From: Pseudomonas sp. FP2335
GTDB lineage: Bacteria > Pseudomonadota > Gammaproteobacteria > Pseudomonadales > Pseudomonadaceae
DNA length: 64,000 nt
NCBI RefSeq assembly: GCF_030687535.1
Contig: NZ_CP117437.1
Coordinates: 1,757,501-1,821,500, forward strand
Direction of reading: 5' to 3'
Part shown: piece by piece, positions 8,750-17,966 of the stretch
Numbering within the stretch: the stretch's first letter is position 1
How the letters are laid out: each line of letters begins with the position of its first letter
Notes under the pieces: generated by a model
The model's input: the letters and a program-made list of their open reading frames with translations, nothing else
Database searches by the model: none
What the model was told of the DNA's origin: nothing
Translations under genes and position numbers: made by a program

Positions 8750-9919
8750 ATGACCGCCGCCTGCCTGATGAGCACTTATCAACCCTTGGCCCTGAGCTTT
8801 ACCCGCGGCCTGGGCACGCGCCTATGGGACCAACAGGGCCGCGAATACCTGGACGCAGTGGCGGGCGTGGCCGTGACCAACGTCGGGCATTCCCATCCAA
8901 AATTGGTGACAGCCATCAGCGAACAGGCGGGTTTGCTGCTGCACACTTCCAACCTCTACAGCATCGACTGGCAGCAACGGCTGGCCCAGCGCCTGACCCG
9001 ACTGTCCGGCTTGGACCGCGCATTCTTCAACAACTCGGGGGCCGAAGCCAACGAGACGGCGTTGAAGCTGGCGCGTTTGCATGGCTGGAAAAAAGGCATC
9101 GAAGAGCCTCTGGTGGTAGTCATGGAAAACGCTTTCCACGGCCGCACCCTTGGCACCATGGCCGCCAGCGATGGGCCATCGGTACGCCTGGGCTTCCAGC
9201 GTTTGCCAGGGGATTTTCTCAAGGTGGCTTTTGGGGACCTGGCGGCGATAGAAGCCATCACCCAAACGTTCGGCACGCGTATCGCAGCGGTACTGTTGGA
9301 ACCCATCCAAGGTGAAAGTGGCGTACTGCCTGCACCGCCGCGTTACCTGCAAGCCCTGCGCGATCACTGTACGCGCCACGGTTGGCTGCTGATGCTCGAC
9401 GAAATCCAGACCGGCATTGGCCGCACGGGGCGTTGGTTTGCCTTCAAGCATGAAGGCATCGTGCCGGATGTGATGACCCTGGCCAAAGGCCTCGGCAATG
9501 GCGTGCCGATTGGTGCCTGCCTGGCGCGCACGGCGGTGGCGCAACTGTTCACGCCCGGCAGCCACGGCAGCACGTTTGGTGGCAACCCGCTGGCCTGCCG
9601 CGTGGGCTGCACCGTGCTGGAGATTATTGAGGAGCAAGGCTTGCTGCAGAACGCCGCGCAACAGGGCGAACGCTTGCTGGCGCGGCTGCGCGTGGAGTTG
9701 AGCGAGCATCCGCAAGTGTTGGCGATTCGCGGGCAGGGCCTGATGATCGGTATCGAACTGGCCAGCCCTTACCGCGACCTGGCCCAGCGTGCAGCCCAGG
9801 AGCATGGCCTGTTGATCAACGTGACGCGGGGCAAGGTCATCCGTTTGCTGCCGCCGCTGACGCTGGAGGCGAAAGAGGTCGAGATGATCGTGCGAGCCAT
9901 CACCCGCCTACTGAATTGA
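8750..9919 (+). CDS. class-III aminotransferase, acetylornithine aminotransferase (ArgD)-like
   Basis: PLP-dependent class-III (subgroup II) aminotransferase, 389 residues, normal for ArgD/AstC. Visible features: substrate-side [12 protein letters not shown], the phosphate-binding NNSGAEANE at 94-102, PLP-ring Asp in [14 protein letters not shown] (D217), and the Schiff-base lysine K246 in TLAKGLGNG. It probably transfers the delta- or omega-amino group of N-acetylornithine or a similar diamine to 2-oxoglutarate. It lies away from arginine genes and beside a divergent LysR regulator, suggesting a catabolic or accessory paralogue rather than the biosynthetic argD. ATG 8750 with GGAG ten bases upstream. 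Confidence 0.85.
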   Translation: MTAACLMSTYQPLALSFTRGLGTRLWDQQGREYLDAVAGVAVTNVGHSHPKLVTAISEQAGLLLHTSNLYSIDWQQRLAQRLTRLSGLDRAFFNNSGAEANETALKLARLHGWKKGIEEPLVVVMENAFHGRTLGTMAASDGPSVRLGFQRLPGDFLKVAFGDLAAIEAITQTFGTRIAAVLLEPIQGESGVLPAPPRYLQALRDHCTRHGWLLMLDEIQTGIGRTGRWFAFKHEGIVPDVMTLAKGLGNGVPIGACLARTAVAQLFTPGSHGSTFGGNPLACRVGCTVLEIIEEQGLLQNAAQQGERLLARLRVELSEHPQVLAIRGQGLMIGIELASPYRDLAQRAAQEHGLLINVTRGKVIRLLPPLTLEAKEVEMIVRAITRLLN

Positions 9920-10840
9920 TCACAGGGTGAGTGTGGGCCCATTGAGCCATTCCTGGTTCAGGGTCTCGGTGTCTCCGAGGTATTCCAACAGCCACGCCAT
10001 CGCCGGCGACAGTTTGTTCGGCGCCCAGGCCACGCACGAAGGGCTGGCCGGAAACGGCCGGGTCAGTTGCAGCGCCACCAACTCGCCGCGCTCGATCCAT
10101 GGCGATACCTGATGCGCCGGCGCCATGCCGATACACAGGCCGTCGCGCAGGCAATCAATTGCCGACGGCCAATTCGGCACCACCAGCCGCCGCTGATTAT
10201 CCAGGGTCCAGGTGTCGCGCTTGGGCAGATTGCGCGAGGTATCGGTCATGCACAGCGAGGCGAAGGGCCGCAGTTGATCGTCACTGAGCAGGCCTTCTAC
10301 CGCCGCCAGCGGATGCTGTGCACTGACCACGCACAGCCAATTCAACAGCCCCATGTCGCGAAAGGTGAAATGGCTGGCCACGGGCACCGCACTGGTGGCG
10401 CCGATCACGATGTCGGTGCGTTCGTCCGCCAGGGCATCCCACACGCCGTTGTACACCTCGTATTCCAGCAGCAGTTCCACCTCGGGAAATTGGCGATAGA
10501 AATCCAGCACCAATTGCCGACAACGTTGGGGTTTGACGATGGAATCCACCGCGACTTTCAACTGGCCGCTCCAACCGTTGGCCACCTGCTGGCACATGCG
10601 CCGGGTGCCGAGCATTTTTTTCATGACCCCACGGGTTTCGTCGACGAACAGTCGGCCGGCCGCAGTCAGCTCGACATCACGGTGGCGCCGCACAAACAAC
10701 GGCACGGCCAACCACTCCTCTATCTGACGCACCGTATAGCTGATGGCCGACGGCACGCGGTTCAATTCCTGCGCCGCAGCGCTGAAGCTGCCATGCCGGG
10801 CCACCGCATCGACTACATCCAGGGAGTATTCGGACCACAT
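9920..10840 (-). CDS. punR: LysR-family activator PunR (YdhB-like)
   Basis: LysR regulator of 306 residues very close along its length to E. coli PunR (YdhB): it begins MWSEYSLDVVDAVARHGSFS, continues with VPSAISYTVRQIEEWLAVPLF and RRHRDVELTAAG, and near the C-terminus has TWLLEYLGD-like AWLLEYLGDTETLNQEWL. In E. coli PunR activates the nucleoside exporter/importer gene punC in response to adenine-type ligands. Here it is divergent from the punC orthologue, the same arrangement. The ATG at 10840 is preferred over a TTG at 10855 because the protein family begins MWSEYS. Confidence 0.9.
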   Translation of the reverse strand: MWSEYSLDVVDAVARHGSFSAAAQELNRVPSAISYTVRQIEEWLAVPLFVRRHRDVELTAAGRLFVDETRGVMKKMLGTRRMCQQVANGWSGQLKVAVDSIVKPQRCRQLVLDFYRQFPEVELLLEYEVYNGVWDALADERTDIVIGATSAVPVASHFTFRDMGLLNWLCVVSAQHPLAAVEGLLSDDQLRPFASLCMTDTSRNLPKRDTWTLDNQRRLVVPNWPSAIDCLRDGLCIGMAPAHQVSPWIERGELVALQLTRPFPASPSCVAWAPNKLSPAMAWLLEYLGDTETLNQEWLNGPTLTL

Positions 10841-10962
10841 GACGGCTGCCTTCAAAATTATTGATAAGAGTATCCAATTATTATCGCTTCACACAGGAAC
10901 TGTCAGCTTCATAATAGGCGCCAGTCAGCAAATAGTTTGATGGCAGGATCAACAAGGCTTCG

Positions 10963-12147
10963 ATGAAAAATTCTTTTGGTTTCACTTGGTATCTGGCGGG
11001 GCTGAGCATGCTCGGTTACCTCGCCATGGACATGTACTTACCGGCGTTCGGCGCCATGGGCGCGCAGTTGCAGATTGGCGCGGGGGCGGTGGGCGCCAGC
11101 TTGAGTATTTTCCTTGGCGGTTTTGCGCTGGGTCAGTTGGTATGGGGGCCGTTGTCCGACCGCCTGGGGCGCAAGCCGATCCTGCTCGCGGGCTTGAGCC
11201 TGTTTGTGCTGGGTTGCGCGGGTATGTTCTGGGTCGAGACGGCGGTGCAGTTGCTTGCGCTGCGCTTTATCCAGGCGATTGGCGTGTGTTCCGCCGCCGT
11301 GAGCTGGCAGGCGCTGGTGATTGACCGTTATCCGGCCGACAAGGCTCATCGCGTGTTCGCCAGCATCATGCCGTTGATGTCTCTGTCGCCGGCCCTGGCG
11401 CCGTTGCTGGGGGCGCTGGTATTGAACCATTTGGGTTGGCAGGCGATCTTCGGGGTATTGCTCGGTGTGTCGCTGCTGCTGTTATTGCCGACATTGTTCT
11501 TGCGCACTGTGCCGAAACGTCGGACGCAAAAAAGCGAACCTGTGCGCCTCGGTTATGGCCAGTTGCTCGGTTCCCGCGTGTTTACCGGCAACGTAATGAT
11601 CTTCGCTGCCTGCTCTGCCAGTTTCTTCGCCTGGCTGACGGCTTCCCCCTTCATCCTTGGCGACATGGGCTACAGCCCGAACGATATTGGCCTGAGCTAC
11701 GTGTTGCCCACGTTGGCGTTTCTGGTCGGCGGTTATAGCTGCCGCAGCGCCTTGCAGCGTTTCCAGGGCAAGACGCTGTTGCCCTGGTTGTTGGTGGCGT
11801 ATTGCATCAGCATGTTGGCGTTGTACCTGGTGGCGACGTTGAGCGTGCCGACTCTCACCACGTTGTTGATTCCGTTCTGCCTGATGGCGTTGGTCAACGG
11901 TGCCAGTTACCCCATCGTGGTGGCGAATGCACTGATGCCATTTGCCGAAAACTCCGGCAAGGCGGCCGCCCTGCAAAACACCCTGCAACTGGGGCTGTGC
12001 TTTCTCAGCAGCTTGCTGGTGTCGTCGCTGATCGACCAGCCGCTATTGATTACTGTGATTGTGATGTTGGCGACCGCGCCGCTGGCGGTGTTGGGTTATT
12101 GGCTGGCGCGGCCGAAGGCTGACAATGGCGAACTGGCGAACGTTTGA
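10963..12147 (+). CDS. punC: MFS purine nucleoside transporter PunC (YdhC-like)
   Basis: Inner-membrane major-facilitator transporter of 394 residues with 12 predicted helices, Bcr/CflA drug-resistance branch. The start [29 protein letters not shown], broken by motif [10 protein letters not shown] near residue 65, closely follows E. coli PunC (YdhC), as do [19 protein letters not shown] and [16 protein letters not shown]. PunC imports purine nucleosides and its expression depends on PunR. ATG 10963 with AAGG upstream. The 122-base gap to punR contains GATAA (10863) and TTATC (10881) half-sites that could form the regulator's site. Confidence 0.9.
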   Translation: MKNSFGFTWYLAGLSMLGYLAMDMYLPAFGAMGAQLQIGAGAVGASLSIFLGGFALGQLVWGPLSDRLGRKPILLAGLSLFVLGCAGMFWVETAVQLLALRFIQAIGVCSAAVSWQALVIDRYPADKAHRVFASIMPLMSLSPALAPLLGALVLNHLGWQAIFGVLLGVSLLLLLPTLFLRTVPKRRTQKSEPVRLGYGQLLGSRVFTGNVMIFAACSASFFAWLTASPFILGDMGYSPNDIGLSYVLPTLAFLVGGYSCRSALQRFQGKTLLPWLLVAYCISMLALYLVATLSVPTLTTLLIPFCLMALVNGASYPIVVANALMPFAENSGKAAALQNTLQLGLCFLSSLLVSSLIDQPLLITVIVMLATAPLAVLGYWLARPKADNGELANV

Positions 12148-12167
12148 CCTGAAAACTCGATGAAAAA

Positions 12168-12258
12168 ATGTGGGAGCGGGCTTGCTCGCGAATGCGCTAG
12201 ATCAGTCAATGCTGTTCCAACTGATACACCGCATTCGCGAGCAAGCCCGCTCCCACAT
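12168..12258. repeat. REPIN (paired REP palindromes)
   Basis: Two 29-base arms in perfect inverted orientation (12168-12196 and 12230-12258), core GTGGGAGCGGGCTTGCTCGC, separated by 33 bases. Classic Pseudomonas REPIN between convergent genes; may fold into a long hairpin and mark transcript ends. Confidence 0.9.
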
Positions 12259-12292
12259 TTTGATCCGGTTTCTTCAGTTGCCTGGCGGTAGG

Positions 12293-13126
12293 CTAAAAGG
12301 TGATTTCCATATTCACCGTCGGCGTCGACGTACGACTGCCCCGGCCGCCGTCCACGCCAAACTTGTTGTGCCAATACTCATAACCCACGCCGAGATACAG
12401 GTTCGGCTTCACGCTTTTACCCGGGCGCACCGCCACCATCAACGCGCTGCGCATCAGCGCTTCCGGCGCGGTGTCGCGGCCGTGGTAGTCCTCGCCTTTC
12501 TCGCCGACGTAGTTGATGAAACCCTGGAATTTCGCCGCATGGTTGGCGATTTCGAATGGGCGCATCCAGGTCAGGTTGAGCATGTAGGTGTCGTCGAAGG
12601 TGTGGTTCGACTCCCGCGCGCCAGGGATGCCGGTGTGGTTCTTTTCCTTGTAGTACAAAAGGCTCAGGTCCAGCACACCGACGGTGTTGAACTTCAAGGT
12701 CGGGCCAATCACCACCGCACGTTTTTTCGCCGAGGCGAAGTTGTTGTTGCGGTTGGCATCGAAGCCCAGGGTCAGCGCGTAATCCTTGATCAGGCCGGTG
12801 CCTAGCGGCACATCAAATACCCGTGAGGCATACAGTTGGTGGCGGTACACCGCATACACCTCGCTGCCGCCATGGTCAGTACCCTTGCGTGGGTCGCTGC
12901 TGTCGGAGAGGAACACATCCAGGTTCAGAAAGTTGCTGCCGTACGCGTAACCGCTGGCGTGGGTGAAGCTGTAGATGCGCTTGCTGAATTCGTCGGGGTT
13001 GTTCGGATTGGTGAACTGTTGGCCGTAGCGGAATCCTACGCTGTTGTTCATCCATTCCACCGCGACAGCCTCCCCGCCGCCGAGGAGTGCGAGTAAAACG
13101 GTTGCGCCGTGCAGTGCCTTTTTCAT
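12293..13126 (-). CDS. Tsx-like nucleoside-specific outer-membrane channel
   Basis: Outer-membrane beta-barrel of 277 residues. Signal peptide MKKALHGATVLLALLGGGEAVA, then amphipathic alternating strands and a C-terminal aromatic (NMEITF, terminal Phe), as required for BAM insertion. The VGFRYGQQFTNP and YYKEKNHTG segments fit the Tsx/OmpK nucleoside-channel family. Probably delivers nucleosides or bases to the periplasm for PunC and the NCS2 permease encoded nearby. ATG 13126 has AAGGA nine bases upstream; the longer frame from 13195 lacks a signal peptide. A LysR gene follows upstream in the same direction, 143 bases away. Confidence 0.82.
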   Translation of the reverse strand: MKKALHGATVLLALLGGGEAVAVEWMNNSVGFRYGQQFTNPNNPDEFSKRIYSFTHASGYAYGSNFLNLDVFLSDSSDPRKGTDHGGSEVYAVYRHQLYASRVFDVPLGTGLIKDYALTLGFDANRNNNFASAKKRAVVIGPTLKFNTVGVLDLSLLYYKEKNHTGIPGARESNHTFDDTYMLNLTWMRPFEIANHAAKFQGFINYVGEKGEDYHGRDTAPEALMRSALMVAVRPGKSVKPNLYLGVGYEYWHNKFGVDGGRGSRTSTPTVNMEITF

Positions 13127-13269
13127 TGTTTTAGTTCCTTTGGCGTTTGGCTCATGGCGGCCTTGCAGGGGCCGCCGGGCGCAGTATCGACACAAGGCTG
13201 GCGCGCACCAAAGAACAGAATCTCGCCTGGGCCGATGCCGAAACGGCAGCAGCCGGGTTGCCTGAGAAG

Positions 13270-14217
13270 TCAGGAAATACGTGGCGCTGCGCCGGTTTCG
13301 TCGCGTTCGCGCAGGGCGATTTCTTCGCCCAACAAATGCGCCAGCGCCTGCACGGCCACCGGCAGGTCGCGTTCCTTGCGTGCATACACGCCCAAATCGC
13401 TGAAGATGCCGCCCTGGTCACTCAACGGGATATGCAGCAGTTCGCCGCGCGCCAGGTCGGCCTCGATGCCGATACGGGTCTGGAAGGCGATGCCCAATTG
13501 CTGGCGTGCCAGTTGCCGGGCCAGTTCCATCGAGTTGCTGTGCAGCAGGGCTTTGCCGGGTGCTGCGCGTTTGTGCAGCGGCGCGATCAGGTGGTGCACC
13601 GACAGCTCGCTCTTGGCCTGGATCACTCCGTGTTCGCAACACTGCCCGTAGCTGACGCAGCTTTCTCCCGCCAACGCGTGCGCCGGTGCCATGAGTGCAC
13701 CCAAGCGGAAATGGCCGACACACAGCTGGGTGATTTCGCCACTGCGGGGTAGGGCAAATGCCAGCCCCAGATCCGCCTGGCCGTTGATCACCGCGCTGGG
13801 GATCGACTGCGAACCCTGCACCGTGACGCCAATCGTGACCTTCGGATAGCGCTCGCGCATGCGCTTGAGTGCGGTGGGCAGCAGTTCGACGGCGGCACCT
13901 TCCACCGTGGCGATCTCCACGTGGCCGGTCTGCACACCATGCAAGCCATCCAGTTCGCCGCGCACCCGTTCCACATCCTGCAGCAGCAAGCTGATGTGGC
14001 GCGTCAGGATCTCGCCCGCCGCCGTCACGCGCAGGCCGCCGGGCAAACGCTCGAACAATGTTGCGCCCATCTCGTCCTCCAGCTTGAGGATCTGCCGGTT
14101 CACCGCCGACGACGCCACGTTCAGGCGCCGCGCGGCTTCGCGGATCGAGTGACAGCGTCGCACCATGTCGAAGTAGTAGATGGCCGGTGCGTGGATGCGC
14201 AGTTTGCGGTTGAGCAT
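13270..14217 (-). CDS. LysR-family regulator, purine permease locus
   Basis: LysR regulator of 315 residues: helix-turn-helix IYYFDMVRRCHSIREAARRLNVASS with RQILKLEDEMGATLFERLPGG, then an effector domain. An N-terminal extension MLNRKLRIHAPA precedes the HTH. ATG 14217 has AAGGA about 11 bases upstream; a GTG at 14253 would lengthen it by 12 residues. Divergent from the NCS2 permease gene with a 172-base gap containing a perfect palindrome (14313-14322). Likely senses a purine base or a catabolite; inferred from context only. Confidence 0.86.
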   Translation of the reverse strand: MLNRKLRIHAPAIYYFDMVRRCHSIREAARRLNVASSAVNRQILKLEDEMGATLFERLPGGLRVTAAGEILTRHISLLLQDVERVRGELDGLHGVQTGHVEIATVEGAAVELLPTALKRMRERYPKVTIGVTVQGSQSIPSAVINGQADLGLAFALPRSGEITQLCVGHFRLGALMAPAHALAGESCVSYGQCCEHGVIQAKSELSVHHLIAPLHKRAAPGKALLHSNSMELARQLARQQLGIAFQTRIGIEADLARGELLHIPLSDQGGIFSDLGVYARKERDLPVAVQALAHLLGEEIALRERDETGAAPRIS

Positions 14218-14312
14218 TTTTTTCAGGTCCTTTTGCGCAGGTGTTCGAGCCACAGGGCAGGGCGGCTGAATGGATTTTTGTAACGGCGATTACCAGCTTG
14301 TTGTGAAATTGA

Positions 14313-14322
14313 TTGTATACAA
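14313..14322. promoter_or_regulatory. candidate operator palindrome TTGTATACAA
   Basis: A perfect 10-base palindrome between the LysR gene and the NCS2 permease gene, 68 bases upstream of the permease ATG. It has the dyad symmetry expected of a regulator site; which regulator binds is not known from the sequence. Confidence 0.45.
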
Positions 14323-14389
14323 CTCTATGGACATCCTCTGTTTCCTTTGCATACAGTGATTGCACAACAAAAACAGAGATCCCCTCACC

Positions 14390-15892
14390 ATGACTATCCC
14401 GAAGGCTTCACCGCAGCGGCCTGAAGATGAAAATCTCGGCGTCGCCGCCAACATGGCTTACGGCCTGCAGCATGTCCTCACCATGTACGGCGGCATCGTT
14501 GCCGTGCCGTTGATCGTCGGCCAGGCGGCCGGGCTGTCGCCGGCGGACATCGGCTTGTTGATAGCCGCGTCGCTGTTTGCCGGTGGCCTGGCCACGCTGT
14601 TGCAAACCCTGGGTTTACCGTTCTTTGGTTGTCAGTTGCCGCTGGTGCAGGGCGTGTCGTTTGCCGGTGTGGCAACCATGGTGGCAATCGTTGGCAGCGA
14701 CGGCGCTGGCGGGGTGCCAGCGATTCTCGGCGCGGTGATGGCCGCGTCGTTCATCGGGTTGCTGATTACCCCGGTGTTTTCGCGAATTACCAAGTTCTTC
14801 CCGCCGTTGGTGACCGGCATCGTCATCACCACCATCGGCCTGACCCTGATGCCCGTTGCGGCGCGCTGGGCCATGGGCGGCAATAGCCGTGCGGCGGATT
14901 TTGGCAGCATGTCGAATATCGGCCTGGCGGCGCTGACCCTGGTGCTGGTGCTGTTGTTGAGCAAGATCGGCAGCGCGACCATTTCCCGTCTGTCGATCCT
15001 GCTGGCGATGGTGATCGGCACCGTGATCGCGGTGTTCCTGGGCATGGCCGACTTCTCCGGCGTGACCCAGGGGCCGATGTTCGGTTTTCCTACGCCATTC
15101 CATTTCGGCATGCCAACCTTCCATGTGGCCGCGATCATTTCCATGTGCATCGTGGTGATGGTGACGCTGGTGGAAACCTCGGCGGACATCCTTGCGGTCG
15201 GCGAGATCATCGACACCAAGGTCGACTCCAAGCGCCTGGGCAACGGCTTGCGCGCCGACATGCTGTCGAGCATGTTTGCGCCGATCTTTGGCTCGTTCAC
15301 CCAGAGCGCCTTTGCGCAGAACGTCGGCCTGGTGGCGGTTACCGGGGTCAAGAGCCGCTTTGTGGTGGCCACGGGCGGGTTGTTCCTGGTGATCCTCGGC
15401 CTGCTGCCGTTCATGGGCCGAGTGATTGCGGCGGTGCCCACGTCAGTACTCGGCGGGGCCGGGATTGTGCTGTTCGGCACCGTGGCGGCGAGCGGGATCC
15501 GCACGCTGTCGAAGGTTGACTACCGCAACAACATGAACCTGATCATCGTCGCCACTTCCATCGGTTTTGGCATGATCCCGATTGCCGCGCCGAGCTTCTA
15601 CGATCATTTCCCGAGTTGGTTCGCGACCATCTTCCATTCGGGGATCAGCTCGTCGGCGATCATGGCGATCCTGTTGAACCTGGCGTTCAACCACTTCACG
15701 GCGGGTAATTCGGATCAGCAATCGGTGTTCGTGGCGGGGACGGAACGCAGCTTGTGCTTCCAAGATGTGGCGGCGTTGCGTGATGGGGATTACTTCCGGG
15801 GCGGGAAATTGTTTGATGCCGAGGGCAAGGAAATCCCGTTGGTGGCGCAGGTGCAGAAGCGCACGGCCATGCCCGAGGCCACCGAGGTTTAA
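14390..15892 (+). CDS. NCS2 family uracil/xanthine-type permease
   Basis: Inner-membrane nucleobase:proton symporter of 500 residues with about 14 hydrophobic segments. The early QHVLTMYGG(I) segment, GCQLPLVQGVSFAG, and the NAT signature QNVGLVAVTGVKSRF place it in the purine-transporting branch (xanthine/urate, UacT/XanP-like) of NCS2; exact substrate not resolvable. The hydrophilic C-terminal tail of about 55 residues is longer than in UraA. ATG 14390 fits family N-termini; an in-frame ATG at 14360 has no homology. Divergent from a LysR gene and flanked by PunC and the Tsx-like channel genes, suggesting purine scavenging. Confidence 0.88.
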   Translation: MTIPKASPQRPEDENLGVAANMAYGLQHVLTMYGGIVAVPLIVGQAAGLSPADIGLLIAASLFAGGLATLLQTLGLPFFGCQLPLVQGVSFAGVATMVAIVGSDGAGGVPAILGAVMAASFIGLLITPVFSRITKFFPPLVTGIVITTIGLTLMPVAARWAMGGNSRAADFGSMSNIGLAALTLVLVLLLSKIGSATISRLSILLAMVIGTVIAVFLGMADFSGVTQGPMFGFPTPFHFGMPTFHVAAIISMCIVVMVTLVETSADILAVGEIIDTKVDSKRLGNGLRADMLSSMFAPIFGSFTQSAFAQNVGLVAVTGVKSRFVVATGGLFLVILGLLPFMGRVIAAVPTSVLGGAGIVLFGTVAASGIRTLSKVDYRNNMNLIIVATSIGFGMIPIAAPSFYDHFPSWFATIFHSGISSSAIMAILLNLAFNHFTAGNSDQQSVFVAGTERSLCFQDVAALRDGDYFRGGKLFDAEGKEIPLVAQVQKRTAMPEATEV

Positions 15893-15894
15893 AA

Positions 15895-15984
15895 ATGTGT
15901 GCGGGCTTGCTCGCGAAGGCGGTGGATCAGCCAATGAATCTGTTGACTGACACACCGCCTTCGCGAGCAAGCCCGTTCCCACAT
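15895..15984. repeat. REPIN
   Basis: Inverted REP pair; the left arm starts 15895 and lacks two bases (ATGTGTGCGGG) compared with the right arm (revcomp ATGTGGGAACGGG), otherwise complementary through GCTTGCTCGCGAAGGCGGTG. It lies between the convergent permease and hydrolase genes. Confidence 0.85.
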
Positions 15985-15991
15985 GTTGAAT

Positions 15992-16924
15992 TCAGCCCGT
16001 CTTCAGCGCTTGGTGTTTTACAGAACAGGCGTCATCCAAAAACTTCACCACAGTCCCCATGCAGGCTTGGCGTTCTTCCACATGGGGCATGTGGCTGGAG
16101 TCTTCAAACAGTGCCCAGCGCACGTCCGCGATCTCATCCAGGAACGGCTTGACCACCAATGGCGTGGCCTCGTCGTGCCGGCCGGAGATCACCAGGGTCG
16201 GCACCTGAATCGCCGACAACCGGCCAATCGACTTCCAGTCCTTCAAGCTGCCGATCACGTGGAATTCGGTCGGGCCGCTCATGGCGTGGTACACCGTGGG
16301 GTCTGAGTCGACTTGGGCAAAGGTGCGCGCCACTTCTTCCGGCCACGGGTTGACCCGGCACACGTGCTGGTCATAGAAAATCCGCGAGGCGGCGAGGTAT
16401 TCCGGGTCTTGGTAGGTGCCGGCGGCTTCGTGCTTGAGCAAGGTTTCGTGCACGCCTTCGGGCAACAGCTTGCGCAGGCGGTTGGCTTCGCTGACCCAGG
16501 TGCGCATGCACGTCGGCGAGTTGGCTGGGATAAACGCGCGCAGGCCTTTGGGTTGGCGGATCGCATGTTCACTGCCGAGCATTCCGCCCCAGGACTGGCC
16601 GAGGATTGCGTAGTCGTCGCTGATGTTCAGGTGGTCGAGCAGGTTGTCGAGTTCGTCGAGGAACAACTCGACGGTCCAGAACGACGGGTCTTTATCCGGC
16701 AAGTGGGTGGAGCGGCCGTTGCCGAGTTGATCGTAGTGGATCACGGCATGGCCGCTGGCCGCGACGTCCTTGAAGGCGTCTACGTAGTCGTGGGTGCAAC
16801 CGGGGCCGCCGTGGATGATCACCAGCGGCGTGCGGCCGGTGGTCAGGTCGCCGGTAACACGGTACCAAGTCTGGTAGGCGCCAAACGCCGCATACCCTTC
16901 GCGGATTTTTTCGATGAATTCCAT
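15992..16924 (-). CDS. pip: proline iminopeptidase-family alpha/beta hydrolase (PipR-flanking, copy 1)
   Basis: Alpha/beta-hydrolase of 310 residues, peptidase family S33. Oxyanion segment HGGPG at 38-42, nucleophile elbow GQSWGG with S111, acid Asp in SGRHDEATP, and catalytic His in SSHMPH near the C-terminus. Family members release N-terminal proline or hydrolyse related amides. No signal peptide, so cytosolic. ATG 16924. A 20-bp lux-box-like palindrome sits 63 bases upstream, and the LuxR solo gene ends 95 bases away in the same direction. In plant-associated Pseudomonas, PipR controls an adjacent pip gene; the same arrangement is seen here. Confidence 0.87.
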   Translation of the reverse strand: MEFIEKIREGYAAFGAYQTWYRVTGDLTTGRTPLVIIHGGPGCTHDYVDAFKDVAASGHAVIHYDQLGNGRSTHLPDKDPSFWTVELFLDELDNLLDHLNISDDYAILGQSWGGMLGSEHAIRQPKGLRAFIPANSPTCMRTWVSEANRLRKLLPEGVHETLLKHEAAGTYQDPEYLAASRIFYDQHVCRVNPWPEEVARTFAQVDSDPTVYHAMSGPTEFHVIGSLKDWKSIGRLSAIQVPTLVISGRHDEATPLVVKPFLDEIADVRWALFEDSSHMPHVEERQACMGTVVKFLDDACSVKHQALKTG

Positions 16925-16986
16925 TTCGTACCCTGCTCGTGAAAAAAAGGATCAGGGACACGATAGTCGGCACGCCAAATTTAGGT

Positions 16987-17006
16987 AACTAGCAAAACAG
17001 CTAGGT
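16987..17006 (-). promoter_or_regulatory. lux-box-like palindrome upstream of pip copy 1
   Basis: On the minus strand the site reads ACCTAGCTGTTTTGCTAGTT: 20 bases with ACCTAGC/GCTAGTT arms (one mismatch), the size and ACCT ends of a lux box. It is 63 bases upstream of the hydrolase start, suitable for LuxR-type activation. Confidence 0.65.
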
Positions 17007-17018
17007 TTTACTCTCTGG

Positions 17019-17804
17019 TCAATCTTCCAGGAGCCGGTAATGGGTGGCACGGACCACCGCTTGCACGCGGTTCTTGGCCCCCAGCTTATGCATCGCCGAG
17101 GCCAGGTGCAGGGTCACAACGGCCAGCGAACGGCTCAGTTGCGTGGCAATTTCGGCCGCAGTGAGGCCGTCGGCGGCCCATTTCAGGCACTCGCGTTCGC
17201 GTTTGGTCAGGTGAATATGCGGGTAGGTGCGTAGCTCTTTGCTGAACAGCGGGTAGGCCGCTTCCTGCAAGGCGTGGGTAATCAGGCTGAAATCCGCGAG
17301 GGTCTGCTGTGCATCCTCCAGTACGCTGCGCGCCTTGCCGATGCGCAAGCCCGTCAACGAGGCGAAACCGCCGCGGGGCAGGTGGATCGGCACGCTGACG
17401 CCGCAGGTCAGTTGGCGTTCGTGCAGGTAGGACGAAACAGGAGCATGGCAGGGGTCGATGATCTTTTGCAGGGCCGTCTGGGCTTTTGCCTCGTAGGACC
17501 AGACAAACGGCGATACCGTGCTCAAGGCCAGGTGTTGCACCGGGTCGATCTGGTAGAAGCCTTCGCTGCACCACAAGGCGTGCCAGTCTGGTGGGGTGTT
17601 GCGCAACTCCAGCACCGAGGGGGTGATCAAGGCGCCGTCGTGATCGATGGGCACCGGGGTGTAGTCGTACACCAGCGCATCGAAACCCAACTGTTGGGCG
17701 AGGATAAAGGTGTTGTCCATCTGTTCGTCCAGGCTCCTGCCCGGCATCAGACGATTATTGAAGGCAGTAAGCTTGGCCAGCATCCGTTCTGCTCCCGAAT
17801 TCAT
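17019..17804 (-). CDS. pipR: LuxR solo regulator, PipR type
   Basis: LuxR-family regulator of 261 residues without any luxI nearby. Residues 20-175 form the autoinducer-binding domain and 193-250 the GerE helix-turn-helix (LTKRERECLKWAADGLTAAEIA). Aligning to TraR, W57 is kept (W74), Y61 is Trp (W78), and the D70-P71 pair is kept (D87-P88). The Tyr-to-Trp change is characteristic of plant-responsive solos (OryR, PsoR, PipR), which respond to plant-derived compounds rather than acyl-homoserine lactones. PipR of Pseudomonas GM79 senses an ethanolamine derivative with the help of an ABC importer. ATG 17804 preferred to GTG 17837. Both flanks carry lux-box-like sites. Confidence 0.82.
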   Translation of the reverse strand: MNSGAERMLAKLTAFNNRLMPGRSLDEQMDNTFILAQQLGFDALVYDYTPVPIDHDGALITPSVLELRNTPPDWHALWCSEGFYQIDPVQHLALSTVSPFVWSYEAKAQTALQKIIDPCHAPVSSYLHERQLTCGVSVPIHLPRGGFASLTGLRIGKARSVLEDAQQTLADFSLITHALQEAAYPLFSKELRTYPHIHLTKRERECLKWAADGLTAAEIATQLSRSLAVVTLHLASAMHKLGAKNRVQAVVRATHYRLLED

Positions 17805-17863
17805 TTGAATCTCGACTTGCGGCAAGTAGAATGCCACGCCCCGGCGAAGGACTGCCAGGCCAA

Positions 17864-17883
17864 ACCTATAAGAAATACTAGGT
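17864..17883 (+). promoter_or_regulatory. lux-box-like palindrome between pipR and pip copy 2
   Basis: ACCTATAAGAAATACTAGGT, 20 bases, with ACCTA/TAGGT ends (AACCTA/TAGGTT if extended one base each side). It lies 84 bases before the ATG of the second hydrolase gene and 60 bases before pipR on the other strand, so it could serve both promoters. Confidence 0.65.
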
Positions 17884-17966
17884 TATGGACGCACGGCAAC
17901 CTCGGTAGTGTTGGCCTGATCAACGGCCGCTGCCAGCCAGGCTGATACCACACAAGGAACGTATGC

